Part shown: piece by piece, positions 42,221-51,987 of the stretch | Numbering within the stretch: position 1 is the first letter of the stretch | Layout of the letters: each line of letters opens with the position of its first letter | Source of the DNA: CBDCLY01 sp965218715 | GTDB lineage: Bacteria; Bacteroidota; Bacteroidia; Flavobacteriales_E; Vicingaceae | Direction: 5' to 3' | Assembly (NCBI GenBank): GCA_965218715.1 | Contig: CBDCLY010000029.1 | Span: 1 to 64,000 of the forward strand | Length of the DNA stretch: 64,000 nucleotides | Program-made: the position numbers and the translations under genes | The notes under the pieces: model-generated | Database searches by the model: none | Told to the model about the DNA's origin: nothing | Seen by the model: only the letters and a program-made list of their open reading frames with translations

Positions 42221-44512
42221 TTATTCTTTAGCCTTTTGCATTTGATTCATTTTTTTGGATTTACTTTCCTTAAACAATTGGAATTTACTTGGAGTAAATT
42301 GGGCTGGCCAATGATTGTTGCTTCGATCAACATCGGCCGTTTCAAGATTTGGATCCAGATTGATGCTTTCTACTTCTTTATTAAAAAAGAAAACTTTATT
42401 TACTTGCTTGTCATTTCTTCTCCAAATTTCTGCCGGAATGTATTGATGCTCTACACTTCCGTCCTTAAATTTAAAATCTAGAATGATTGGCATCACCAAA
42501 TCTCCAACTGCTTCAAAACTCAATTCATAGATAAATGAGTTGCTGGCTAGTAGAACTCTTTCCTCTTCATCTAAATCCTTGAAGTATTTCTCATATTGTT
42601 TATTATCGTAATTGATCACTTCAAATGGATCGTAATTGTTATAATAATCTTTTGTTAAAGGATCTTTCTCAACTACGGATTGTGCTCTTTGGGCTTCATT
42701 TCTAACATCGCCCATTAATTTAGGTTTTGCTTGATCTGCTTTTCTAGCAATTGCTTTCTCTTTACTAGGATTCCTAGAGTCGATTCGAAATGCTTTCACT
42801 TCTTTTATGCCCAAGTCTACATGTGCAGTGCTAAAGAACCATCCTCTCCAGAACCAGTCCAAGTCTGTTCCTGAGGCATCTTCCATCAATCTGAAAAAAT
42901 CGGCAGGAGTTGGATGTTTGAATTTCCAAGTTTGAGCATATTGCTTAAAGGCAAAATCAAACAGTTCTCTGCCCATTATGGTTTCTCTTAAAATGTTTAA
43001 AGCCGTAGCTGGTTTTCCGTATGCATTATTGCCAAACTGATGGATCGATTCAGAATTGGTCATGATGGGAGAGATGTTGGACTTGTCGCCTTTCATGTAA
43101 TCGACAATTTTATGCGCTGGTCCTCTTCTAGAAGGATAATCTACGTCCCATTCCATTTCAGCTAAATACTGACAAAAAGTATTTAAACCTTCATCCATCC
43201 AAGTCCACTGACGTTCATCTGAATTTACAATCATTGGAAAGAAATTATGCCCAACCTCATGAATAATTACAGAGATTACTCCATGTTTTAACCTTGCTGT
43301 ATAGGTGCCATCTTCTTCTGGTCGCCCATAATTGAAACAAATCATCGGATATTCCATGCCAATGCTTGCAGCATTTACAGAAATTGCTACAGGATAAGGG
43401 TAATCAAAAGTGGTGTTGGAGTAACTTCTCAGAGTGAGTGCTACCGCTTTAGTTGAATACTGCTCCCACAAAGGATTCCCTTCTTTTGGGTAATAAGACA
43501 TTGCCATTACTGTGCGATCTCCAAATTGAACACCAATTGCATCCCAAATGAACTTTCTAGAACTGGCAAAACCAAAGTCGCGCACATTCTCTGCATGGTA
43601 AACCCATGTTTTGTTGGATTTGCTTTTTCCTTTTTCAATTTTAGCAGCCTCTTTAGCAGTAGTAATAAAAACAGGTTGATCCGCTTCGCTAGCTTCTTCT
43701 AATCGTTCTATTTGATCTTCGCTTAATACTTCTTTAGGGTTTTGTAAAACACCTGTGGATGCAATGGTATGGTCAGATGGTGCAGTTATGCTCACCTTGT
43801 AATCTCCAAATGGCAAGGTAAATTCACCTCTTCCTAAGAATTGTTTGTTTTGCCATCCTTCAACATCATTGTAGACAGCCATTCTTGGAAAAAACTGTGC
43901 TATGGTGTACAAGTAATTGTCCTCATCTTCGAAATATTCATAACCAGAACGACCGCCAATTTCCATACGGTTGTTGATGTTGTACCACCATTTGATATTG
44001 AAAGAAACATTTTCTCCACTCGCTAAAGGCTGATCCAAATCTATTCGCATCATGGTCTTATTAATCGTGTAGTTCATGCTGGCACCATTAGCATCTGTTA
44101 CAGACTCTAACTTAAATCCACCATCAAAATCATTCAGCATCTTTTTAAAGGCCTTGAACGATAAACTATCACCGATGCTTGAGGTCGCCACCTTTTTGGT
44201 GTCAGAATCTTTTGCTCTCATGTTTTGATCCAATTGCACCCATAAATAAGGAAGTGCATCGGGCGAATTGTTGTGATAAGTGATGGTTTCTTCTCCACTT
44301 ATTCTTTGTTTTTCATCGTCCAAAACAATGTTCATCGAATAATCTGCTTTCTGCTGATAATATTGATGTCCAGGTGTTCCAGAAGCGGTTCTGTATACAT
44401 TAGGCGTAGGAAGGTCCTGTTTTAACTGCCTGAATTTGTTGGTATTGATTGGCGTTTGTGCCATCAAACTACCAAACATTATGAAGCTAAAAAGGAAAAG
44501 TAATTTTTTCAT
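42221..44512 (-). CDS. M1 family metallopeptidase, secreted
   Basis: 763 residues with signal (LLFLFSFIMFGSLMAQ). Zinc motif HEVGHNFFP and the second Glu in WTWMDEGLNTF form the gluzincin HEXXH-x18-E set, after the substrate-recognition segment SIGMEYPMICF (GxMEN-like). The N-terminal beta-sandwich (YYQQKADYSMNIVLDDEKQRISGEETITY) is the M1 domain. Likely a periplasmic or surface aminopeptidase-like enzyme. A second M1 gene lies at 45175. Confidence 0.92.
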   Translation of the reverse strand: MKKLLFLFSFIMFGSLMAQTPINTNKFRQLKQDLPTPNVYRTASGTPGHQYYQQKADYSMNIVLDDEKQRISGEETITYHNNSPDALPYLWVQLDQNMRAKDSDTKKVATSSIGDSLSFKAFKKMLNDFDGGFKLESVTDANGASMNYTINKTMMRIDLDQPLASGENVSFNIKWWYNINNRMEIGGRSGYEYFEDEDNYLYTIAQFFPRMAVYNDVEGWQNKQFLGRGEFTLPFGDYKVSITAPSDHTIASTGVLQNPKEVLSEDQIERLEEASEADQPVFITTAKEAAKIEKGKSKSNKTWVYHAENVRDFGFASSRKFIWDAIGVQFGDRTVMAMSYYPKEGNPLWEQYSTKAVALTLRSYSNTTFDYPYPVAISVNAASIGMEYPMICFNYGRPEEDGTYTARLKHGVISVIIHEVGHNFFPMIVNSDERQWTWMDEGLNTFCQYLAEMEWDVDYPSRRGPAHKIVDYMKGDKSNISPIMTNSESIHQFGNNAYGKPATALNILRETIMGRELFDFAFKQYAQTWKFKHPTPADFFRLMEDASGTDLDWFWRGWFFSTAHVDLGIKEVKAFRIDSRNPSKEKAIARKADQAKPKLMGDVRNEAQRAQSVVEKDPLTKDYYNNYDPFEVINYDNKQYEKYFKDLDEEERVLLASNSFIYELSFEAVGDLVMPIILDFKFKDGSVEHQYIPAEIWRRNDKQVNKVFFFNKEVESINLDPNLETADVDRSNNHWPAQFTPSKFQLFKESKSKKMNQMQKAKE

Positions 44513-44542
44513 AGAGATTTATTAAGCGTGCAAATATAGCGA

Positions 44543-45037
44543 CTAAAAAAGCACTTCTTTAAGGTCTTTGTGAAGTGTGGCGCTCTTGGTTGATTCTTTT
44601 ATGGTGTAATTGATGTGATTGCTCTGTTCCTTAAAGGTTTCTAGAAAGAAGTCACAATAAATTCTTAGTTCATCTGGAGCAGAAACTGGCTCTGATTCTA
44701 TGTAAACCCATAAATAGTCTTGATCAGTTTCCATCCCTATCCAGCTCAGATTTACATCATCCTTATCAAACAATTTAATGTGGCTAAGGCAATAGCTTTT
44801 GATTTGTACTTCAGCAGAAGCATCTTGTTTCTCCGTTCCTAAAAAGATAGATTTTCCATTAATTTCCTCAATGATGTGTTCCATGTCATCAAGAAAAAAC
44901 TTCACCACCAACTCAAATCTTTTGCTATCAGCATTGTAATGAATTTCACTTACACTCATGTAGAACTTATGAGCAGAGGCATTGCTAAAAAGCAGCAAGC
45001 TAAAACAAGCAAAGAAGAGCGGTTTCAATAATTTCAT
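44543..45037 (-). CDS. DUF6702 family protein, secreted
   Basis: 164 residues with signal (LFFACFSLLLFSNASAHKFYMSVSEIHY), the DUF6702 opening. It is 30 nt upstream of the M1 peptidase gene on the same strand. DUF6702 is repeatedly beside M1 peptidases in Bacteroidota; function unknown. Confidence 0.8.
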   Translation of the reverse strand: MKLLKPLFFACFSLLLFSNASAHKFYMSVSEIHYNADSKRFELVVKFFLDDMEHIIEEINGKSIFLGTEKQDASAEVQIKSYCLSHIKLFDKDDVNLSWIGMETDQDYLWVYIESEPVSAPDELRIYCDFFLETFKEQSNHINYTIKESTKSATLHKDLKEVLF

Positions 45038-45174
45038 TCTAGTTGCAAACTTGCTCTTTTATTTTTTGAATTAAAAGCTCATTTTTTTTAAACACCAAAA
45101 AGATTTAAAAGGTCGTGATCCTGAATCATCGCTGCCGTAGTATTTTCTTAATTTCGTCGGCAAAATATACATCA

Positions 45175-47019
45175 ATGAAGAGATTTCTTTCAATTTTATT
45201 AATAAGCCTAGGTTTTAATGCTCAATCTCAATCTACTTATTGGCAACAAGAAGTGGCTTATGAAATGGAGATTAAAATGGATGTTGAAAAACATCAATAT
45301 GTTGGAAAACAAAAATTGACTTATACCAATCACTCACCAGATACACTCGGTACCGTTTTTTACCATTTATACTTCAATGCGTTTCAACCTGGTAGCATGA
45401 TGGATGTTCGATCTAGAAGTATTGCTGACCCCGATCCTAGAGTAGGAGACCGCATTTCAAAATTAAGTGAAGAAGAAATTGGCTTTCAAAAAATAAACGC
45501 TTTAAAACAGGATGGAAAAAACTTAAAATATCGTGTTGAGGGAACCATTTTAGAAGTTGATTTGGCTTCTTCAATATTGCCCGGACAATCAGTTGTTTTT
45601 GAAATGGACTTTGAAGCACAAGTGCCTTTGCAAATTAGAAGGTCTGGCAGAGATAACAAAGAAGGAATCGATTTTTCTATGACACAATGGTATCCTAAGA
45701 TTGCAGAATATGATTATCAAGGCTGGCATTCTAATCCTTATATCGGAAGAGAATTTCATGGTGTTTGGGGTTCTTTTGATGTAAAAATCACCATGCCAAG
45801 TCATTATACTTTAGGTGCAACAGGATACTTGCAAAACAACAATGAGATTGGGAAAGGATACGAAGATCAAGGAGCGCCAGAGTCAGTAGCTACAGGTGAT
45901 TTGACCTGGCATTTTAATGCACCCAAAGTGCACGATTTTGCTTGGGTAGCTGATCCAGATTTCACACATAGAAGCTTAAAAATGGACAATGGAACAGTTC
46001 TGCACTTTTTGTATCAAGCAGATTCTAATACGGTTCATTGGGATAGTTTGCCAAAATATGCCAACAGAGTGTTTGAGGAAATGAATAAAAGCTTTGGAGA
46101 ATATCCCTATCAGCAATACACTGTTGCTCAAGGTGGTGATGGAGGAATGGAATACCCGATGTTAACTTTAATTACAGGAAAGAGATCAAAAGGAAGTTTA
46201 ATTGGGGTAACGGCACACGAGGCTATCCATTCTTGGTATCAGCATTTATTAGCTACAAATGAATCTCAATATCCATGGATGGACGAGGGCTTTACTTCTT
46301 ATGCAGAAGATGTAGTGCTTCAGCGCATACTGCCAAAGTTTAAGCCATTTGCAGGAAGCTATCGTTCCTACAATCGCTTAGTGAATAGTGGTAAAATTGA
46401 ACCTTTAACTACACATGCAGATCATTACCATACCAATTGGGCATATGGAACGGCATCTTATTCAATGGGATTAATATTTCTAAGGCAATTAGAAGGGGTA
46501 GTAGGAGAGGCCACTGTACATCAAAGCCTTAAACGCTATTTTAATGAGTGGGCCTATAAACACCCAACACCAAACGATTTTATCAGAATAGTGGAAAAAG
46601 AATCTGGAATGGAATTGGATTGGTATTTAGAACAATGGATAGAAACAAGCAATACGATCGACTATGGCATTTCTTGGATGAAAGAAGTGAAGGGTGAAAG
46701 CATTGTTCAGATTGATCGAATAGGAAAAGCAATAATGCCTTTAGATGTTAAGGTGATTTACAAGAACGGAAATGAAAAATGGTTTCACATTCCATTGAGA
46801 ATAATGAGAGGCGCTAAAGAAAAAGAAGCCTTCATGAAAAATTTAGAAATCAGAAATGATTGGCCTTGGGTATATACCTCCTATGAGTTAAAATTGGAAG
46901 GAAAAATTGCAGAAATTGAAAGCATAGAAATTGATCCATTGAAAAAAATGGCCGATATTGATCGTGTAAACAATACCTATCCCTTTGATTCAAGTAAAAC
47001 AGTGAAAGTAATTGATTAG
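45175..47019 (+). CDS. M1 family metallopeptidase, secreted
   Basis: Start set at 45175 (MKRFLSILLISLGFNAQSQ). 614 residues: beta domain (YEMEIKMDVEKHQYVGKQKLTY), GGMEYPMLTLI, zinc motif HEAIHSWYQ and WMDEGFTSYAED. Divergent from the M1/DUF6702 pair across a 137-bp gap. Shorter than the 763-residue paralogue. Confidence 0.92.
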   Translation: MKRFLSILLISLGFNAQSQSTYWQQEVAYEMEIKMDVEKHQYVGKQKLTYTNHSPDTLGTVFYHLYFNAFQPGSMMDVRSRSIADPDPRVGDRISKLSEEEIGFQKINALKQDGKNLKYRVEGTILEVDLASSILPGQSVVFEMDFEAQVPLQIRRSGRDNKEGIDFSMTQWYPKIAEYDYQGWHSNPYIGREFHGVWGSFDVKITMPSHYTLGATGYLQNNNEIGKGYEDQGAPESVATGDLTWHFNAPKVHDFAWVADPDFTHRSLKMDNGTVLHFLYQADSNTVHWDSLPKYANRVFEEMNKSFGEYPYQQYTVAQGGDGGMEYPMLTLITGKRSKGSLIGVTAHEAIHSWYQHLLATNESQYPWMDEGFTSYAEDVVLQRILPKFKPFAGSYRSYNRLVNSGKIEPLTTHADHYHTNWAYGTASYSMGLIFLRQLEGVVGEATVHQSLKRYFNEWAYKHPTPNDFIRIVEKESGMELDWYLEQWIETSNTIDYGISWMKEVKGESIVQIDRIGKAIMPLDVKVIYKNGNEKWFHIPLRIMRGAKEKEAFMKNLEIRNDWPWVYTSYELKLEGKIAEIESIEIDPLKKMADIDRVNNTYPFDSSKTVKVID

Positions 47020-47035
47020 CAACATTTTGTGTAAT

Positions 47036-47593
47036 ATGAAATTTTACAAAACAATTTTAATTTTTGGATGCATTGGACTTCTTTTAAACGCTTGCAAACA
47101 AGAAGCAGAAGAACCTGATCCGCTTCCAATTGGAGTAGTTGATAAAGGGAATATCTTTCCGAATAAAGTGAGGTTTTTTTATGCTGATTCAGCCAATGTT
47201 GCGGATTCTACTTCCTCCATTTATTTTGATCCCAATAACATGGGAGGAGGAGTGTCAGTGGTAGACACCATTCGCTTTAAAAGGGATAAGGTGTATCAAA
47301 GTGAGCTCCACTTTATCGAAAACAATATCGATAGATCAGCAGAAATTCGAGCGCTAGGTACGAAGTATTTCATTTGCTATCGAGATTTTAATTTTTTTAA
47401 ATTATCAGTGAAAGATTTAGAACTAGACAATAACCAACAAACCCTTGGCCTTACTGCAAAGTGGAGAGTAGCGGATACTACAGAAATAGGTAAAATACGA
47501 TTGACCCTAAATTATCTTCATTTGTCAAAAACAGCATCCTGTGAACAAGGAAGTAGAATAGTAGATATTAATTTTCCTTTTAAGATTGAATAA
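47036..47593 (+). CDS. Lipoprotein of unknown function
   Basis: 185 residues from the Met at 47036 (MKFYKTILIFGCIGLLLNACKQ, lipobox). The longer ORF to 47012 would overlap the peptidase stop. Mature part is beta-rich (RFFYADSANVADSTSSIYFD). 16 nt after the M1 gene, so cotranscribed. Confidence 0.65.
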   Translation: MKFYKTILIFGCIGLLLNACKQEAEEPDPLPIGVVDKGNIFPNKVRFFYADSANVADSTSSIYFDPNNMGGGVSVVDTIRFKRDKVYQSELHFIENNIDRSAEIRALGTKYFICYRDFNFFKLSVKDLELDNNQQTLGLTAKWRVADTTEIGKIRLTLNYLHLSKTASCEQGSRIVDINFPFKIE

Positions 47594-47629
47594 AAAGCCC
47601 TTATCTTTAACAGCTTTAGAAAATAGAAC

Positions 47630-47794
47630 ATGAAGAAGAATAAAATTATTTCCATCAGCTTAGTAATTTGTTTTTTAATTAGCCTTGCTGCCTTTAGCTC
47701 CTGTGGAGGGAAAAACAAAGGCTACTCTAAAGTCAAGTCTGGCTCAGGTATGGGAAATAAATCCCACAAGAATAGAAATGTTTGGGGCAAATAA
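47630..47794 (+). CDS. 54-residue lipoprotein
   Basis: A short ORF with a clear lipoprotein leader (ISISLVICFLISLAAFSSCGG) followed by a Gly/Ser/Lys-rich basic tail (SGSGMGNKSHKNRN). Its stop touches that of the convergent protease gene with no spacer. Too short for most gene lists, but the lipobox is convincing. Confidence 0.6.
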   Translation: MKKNKIISISLVICFLISLAAFSSCGGKNKGYSKVKSGSGMGNKSHKNRNVWGK

Positions 47795-50050
47795 CTAGTG
47801 CACGATTAACTTTTCCTGTAAAATTACAGCCCCTGATTTTGATTTCCCTTTTATGAGGTAAACACCTGGAGCCATTTCATTGGGTAGCTGCATTGAATTA
47901 GTTTGAACACTTTCTAAAAGTAATTTTCCACTGATGTCGAATATACTGATATCAAGAAGTTGTTCCGCCTCAAAATTTAATCGATCTCCTGCTAGTATTG
48001 GATTAGGGTATAAAGAATACTTTCGATTCTCCTTTGTTTCACTGATTCCGGTATTTGAATTTAGCACACAAAATGAATTGTTTTTTATCGCGCTTGTGAA
48101 ATTGGCTTCATAAACAAGTGTATCACCCATATTATCTGTGATTAATGCATAGCCATTGCCAAAACTTCCATTGAAACCATCTCCATAAGAATCCATTAAC
48201 ACAAAATTGAAGCAAGTATCATATAGGCACAGAGACTCTGTGTATACAGCTCCACCACTAATTTGTGCATATCCACCTCCAGAGGCTATTTCAATGCCTG
48301 AAACTTGTTGATTGATCAGCCATGAGGTTTCATCTCCATAATCATCTGTTTTTAGCTTTAGAGTGGCATAAATGGGTTGAATGTTTGCAAAAGCACTAGT
48401 GCTAAAACTATTGTTATTGATATCATCATCTGAAGCAATCCCATTAACACTTGCAATATTGAACTGTACCGCATTATTTCCACTTTGGGCCAATAGATTA
48501 GGAATAGGGATCCCTATGGATTGTGATTTAGCAAGACTTCCAGACCAGTTGAAATTGTTTGATGCTCCAGAACCCACAGAATAAGATATCTGCATAGTTG
48601 TGATTAAAGCATTTCCATTGTTTTTTACAATCAAAGTTGGATTCAATAGGCTATCATTGCATAAAAAGCTAGGAATGCCGCTAACTTGAACAAATCCAGC
48701 ATCTCGGTTTAAGGAACTGGTTTTGGTATCTAAGCCATCCAGAACTACTGTTCCAGTATTGTCTGGATCCAACCAAGCTTTCAATTGTGCACTAGCTGAA
48801 GTATTCTGATTCCAAGAAACAGAAAACTTGCCGTAATAATCCTCAGCAGAATTACCACAGGCAGCATTACCGCCATGCAATTGACCAACTACTCGCTGCA
48901 ATTGATTGAACAAGGGAGAGCCAGAAGAACCGCCTTCAGTGGTTCCTCTTTCCCAGTTCTCAACTTTCCAATGCGTGGTTCCACTTGCATAATAACCACT
49001 TGTTACCGTATTGTCATCATCAACGCAAATCTTCATTACATCACCTGAAGGATGATGAATTCCAGTAGATAGAGTAGAGGCCACATTTCTTGCATCCCAT
49101 CCTGCATAAAAGACCTCATACGAAGCAGGTGGCTTTGTACTCAATTGCATCAAGTGAAAATCGGAAGATGACATGGTAGATCTATTGAGACAGCCACTTA
49201 TTGATCTGCTTAAGTTTCCATCGCTATTGGGCGCGCAATTCGGACTTTCATAATTGAATATGAAAATTGAATTGGTCTGCAAACCACAATGATTGGCGCT
49301 TAGAACATATGGAACAGAATCTTGTCGTACATTGTTTAACAATGATCCGGAGCACCACCTCGTATTGTTACTTCTTAAAATCAATACAATAGAGCGCTTT
49401 ATGTCTTGCCAATTGTCGCCTTCAACGCAATTAATATTTATGTTACAAGAACCAGAACTTCCAAAGGTTTTTGCTGCTTTCGCTCTAATGCTTCGGTAAC
49501 CATATACGATTCCTTCAATTTTTATTTCTATTTCTTCTTTTTCACTTGTTTTGCAATGCAGTTCTAATGCAATTGCATTACCTTGGATAGGTCGAATTGC
49601 AAACTCTTTGTTTTCTTTATTGTTGGCAGAAGTAATAGCGCCCAAAACATCTGAATAATCAGCATTGTATACAAACAACCTAGCAGATTCACTCAAATGA
49701 AATCTGGAAAAATTTAGATTAAGAGATTTTGCAGATTTTCCCTTAATCCGGTAAATCCATTTGCTATTCCCTTGACCGTCTTCTACCCATTTTCCTGCTT
49801 TGCTAAAGTCGATGTCTACTTTTTGCTCTACACCAAACCTCCAAGGAATGTCTTTTATTTCATCTTCAACCCGATCTTGGGCTTTAAGTTTTGCCTTGTT
49901 GGGGACTTGTAAACTAAGGTCTGCAGCTACTGATTTATCAGGCTGTAATTGATAAAATGATGGTGGCATCTCATCGGTCACCACTTGGGCATCCAATTGC
50001 ATTGTCACTGCAAAACAAATAAGGATACTAAGGAGTTTAATTTTCTTCAT
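47795..50050 (-). CDS. T9SS-exported trypsin-like (lysyl endopeptidase type) protease
   Basis: 751 residues with signal (LLSILICFAVTMQLDAQ), a propeptide, then a chymotrypsin-fold domain: His in YVLSANHCGLQ, Asp in SSDFHLMQLS, Ser in GGSSGSPLFNQ, with paired cysteines as in lysyl endopeptidase. A CARDB-like segment and a type A sorting domain (LYPNPILAGDRLNFE ... MAPGVYLIKGKS) close the protein. Secreted across the outer membrane by the type IX system. Confidence 0.92.
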   Translation of the reverse strand: MKKIKLLSILICFAVTMQLDAQVVTDEMPPSFYQLQPDKSVAADLSLQVPNKAKLKAQDRVEDEIKDIPWRFGVEQKVDIDFSKAGKWVEDGQGNSKWIYRIKGKSAKSLNLNFSRFHLSESARLFVYNADYSDVLGAITSANNKENKEFAIRPIQGNAIALELHCKTSEKEEIEIKIEGIVYGYRSIRAKAAKTFGSSGSCNININCVEGDNWQDIKRSIVLILRSNNTRWCSGSLLNNVRQDSVPYVLSANHCGLQTNSIFIFNYESPNCAPNSDGNLSRSISGCLNRSTMSSSDFHLMQLSTKPPASYEVFYAGWDARNVASTLSTGIHHPSGDVMKICVDDDNTVTSGYYASGTTHWKVENWERGTTEGGSSGSPLFNQLQRVVGQLHGGNAACGNSAEDYYGKFSVSWNQNTSASAQLKAWLDPDNTGTVVLDGLDTKTSSLNRDAGFVQVSGIPSFLCNDSLLNPTLIVKNNGNALITTMQISYSVGSGASNNFNWSGSLAKSQSIGIPIPNLLAQSGNNAVQFNIASVNGIASDDDINNNSFSTSAFANIQPIYATLKLKTDDYGDETSWLINQQVSGIEIASGGGYAQISGGAVYTESLCLYDTCFNFVLMDSYGDGFNGSFGNGYALITDNMGDTLVYEANFTSAIKNNSFCVLNSNTGISETKENRKYSLYPNPILAGDRLNFEAEQLLDISIFDISGKLLLESVQTNSMQLPNEMAPGVYLIKGKSKSGAVILQEKLIVH

Positions 50051-50093
50051 AATTTCGAATGTGTCGTAAATTTAGGCATCTATAAACAGTTTC

Positions 50094-50945
50094 ATGCTAA
50101 ATAAAATAAAGAATAACATCATTTATATTGGGGCCAATCAACGTCCTAGTCTATTAGACGTTTATCTACCTAAAAAAGATGGCCCAAACCCTATTGTTAT
50201 TTTTATGCATGGCTTTAAAGGTTTCAAAGATTGGGGGCACTTTAACTTAATTCCAGAGCATTTCACCAGTCAAGGTTTTGCATTTCTAAAATTCAATACA
50301 AGTCATAATGGTGGAACAATTAATAACCCTATTGATTTTCCTGATGTTGCAGCTTTCTCTCAGAATACTTATTCCAATGAAATTCAAGACCTAGATGCTA
50401 TCCTTAACTTTTTAGAGGAAAAAATGGCTGATTTTTCAGAATCGATTGACCTCAATCAAATTTACCTTATTGGGCATAGTAGAGGTGGAGCCATTTGTAC
50501 ACTTAAGGCCTCTAGTGATAATAGAATTGCTAAACTAGTGTCTTGGGCAGCTGTGGATGACTTGCCATCTCGACTACCAAATGAAAATGCACTTAAACAT
50601 TGGAAGAAAACAGGAGTTCACTTCATAAAAAATGCTAGAACTGAACAAGAAATGCCAATGAACTATCATTTTGTATCTGATTTGCTTACAAACAAGCAAC
50701 AATTAGATGTTGAGAATGCATGCAAAGAGATGAAGATCCCTCATTTGATCATACATGGAACGAATGACGAAGCGGTAGGCCATGTAGCGGCCGAGAACAT
50801 TTTTAAATGGAACCCAAATGCTGAATTGTTTTTAATAGAAGGTGCCGGACATACTTTTGGAGGAAGGCATCCATATTCTTCAAATGAATTGCCTAAACAA
50901 ACCTCAATGATCCTCACAAAGACCATTGATTTTCTTAAGGCTTAA
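50094..50945 (+). CDS. Alpha/beta hydrolase
   Basis: 283 residues, cytoplasmic. Strand-turn VIFMHGFKGFKDW (oxyanion region), nucleophile elbow IGHSRGGAI, Asp in HGTNDEAV and His in GAGHTFGGRH. Resembles dienelactone/dipeptidyl-type hydrolases; substrate unknown. Its 3' end overlaps that of tsaD by 11 nt (convergent). Confidence 0.85.
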   Translation: MLNKIKNNIIYIGANQRPSLLDVYLPKKDGPNPIVIFMHGFKGFKDWGHFNLIPEHFTSQGFAFLKFNTSHNGGTINNPIDFPDVAAFSQNTYSNEIQDLDAILNFLEEKMADFSESIDLNQIYLIGHSRGGAICTLKASSDNRIAKLVSWAAVDDLPSRLPNENALKHWKKTGVHFIKNARTEQEMPMNYHFVSDLLTNKQQLDVENACKEMKIPHLIIHGTNDEAVGHVAAENIFKWNPNAELFLIEGAGHTFGGRHPYSSNELPKQTSMILTKTIDFLKA

Positions 50946-51987
50946 ACTCCATTCTTGGTTTTGGGACCGCATCCAAACTTTCAAATTGATTCTCCTGATA
51001 CTTAAATTGAGCTGCAATAGCAATCATTGCTGCATTGTCGGTACAATACTCAAAAGGGGGGATGTAGGTGTTCCAATCCTGCTTATTTTTCAACGCTTCT
51101 CTTAGTCCTGAATTCGCGGAAACTCCACCTGCAATGGCCACTTCCTTAATTCCTGTATCTTCCACCGATTTTTCCAATTGATAAAACAATGCTTTGATAA
51201 TCGTGTATTGGATAGAAGCACAAAGGTCATTTAAGTTCTCCTCTATGAAATTCGGGTTTTCCGATACTGCTTTTTGAAGAAAATACAAGACACTGGTCTT
51301 GAACCCACTAAAGCTGTAGCTGTAATTCTTTAAACGACTGATGGGAAATTGAAAAGCCTTGGGGTTTCCATCTTTGGCATGTTTATCTATCAATGGTCCG
51401 CCTGGATATTCAAAGCCAAGCATTTTAGCAGTTTTGTCAAATGCTTCTCCTGCTGCATCATCACTAGTTTGCCCAATAATTTCCATGTCTAAAGCAGTTT
51501 TAACCTTCACCAACTGTGTATGCCCACCACTTACAGTTAAACAAATGAATGGGAAGTCTGGTGAGGATCCTTCATTCTTGATGAAATGGGCTAAGATATG
51601 GGCATGCATGTGGTTGACTGCAATCAAGGGTTTCGACAAGCTCATTGCTAATCCTTTCGCAAAAGAGTGGCCTACCAATAATGACCCTAGTAGACCGGGT
51701 CCTTTTGTAACGGCTATTGCATCAAGGTCTTTTAATTCTTTATTTGCTTTTTTTAATGCCGTTTGAACAACTGGCACTATATTTTGTTGATGGGCCCGTG
51801 AAGCCAATTCAGGTACAACTCCGCCATATTCTGCGTGGATCTGCTGGTTGGCTATTAAATTGGATAATATAACATTGCCTTGAATAACTGCTGCTGATGT
51901 ATCATCACAAGAGGATTCGATGGCCAAAATGCAAGCTGTACTTTTCAATGGATAAATTTGCTGAAATTTGAATCTTATTAAGTTCAA
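50935..51987 (-). CDS. tsaD: tRNA N6-adenosine threonylcarbamoyltransferase
   Basis: About 350 residues; ILAIESSCDDTSAAVI, the metal motif HMHAHILAHF, VSGGHTQLV, GLLGSLLVGHSFAKGL and VAIAGGVSANSGLRE are TsaD signatures. It transfers threonylcarbamoyl to A37 of ANN-decoding tRNAs with TsaB/TsaE. The annotated start at 51987 lies 16 residues before the conserved core, and its first 20 bp overlap the divergent tamB start, so the true start may be internal. Confidence 0.95.
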   Translation of the reverse strand: MNLIRFKFQQIYPLKSTACILAIESSCDDTSAAVIQGNVILSNLIANQQIHAEYGGVVPELASRAHQQNIVPVVQTALKKANKELKDLDAIAVTKGPGLLGSLLVGHSFAKGLAMSLSKPLIAVNHMHAHILAHFIKNEGSSPDFPFICLTVSGGHTQLVKVKTALDMEIIGQTSDDAAGEAFDKTAKMLGFEYPGGPLIDKHAKDGNPKAFQFPISRLKNYSYSFSGFKTSVLYFLQKAVSENPNFIEENLNDLCASIQYTIIKALFYQLEKSVEDTGIKEVAIAGGVSANSGLREALKNKQDWNTYIPPFEYCTDNAAMIAIAAQFKYQENQFESLDAVPKPRMEFKP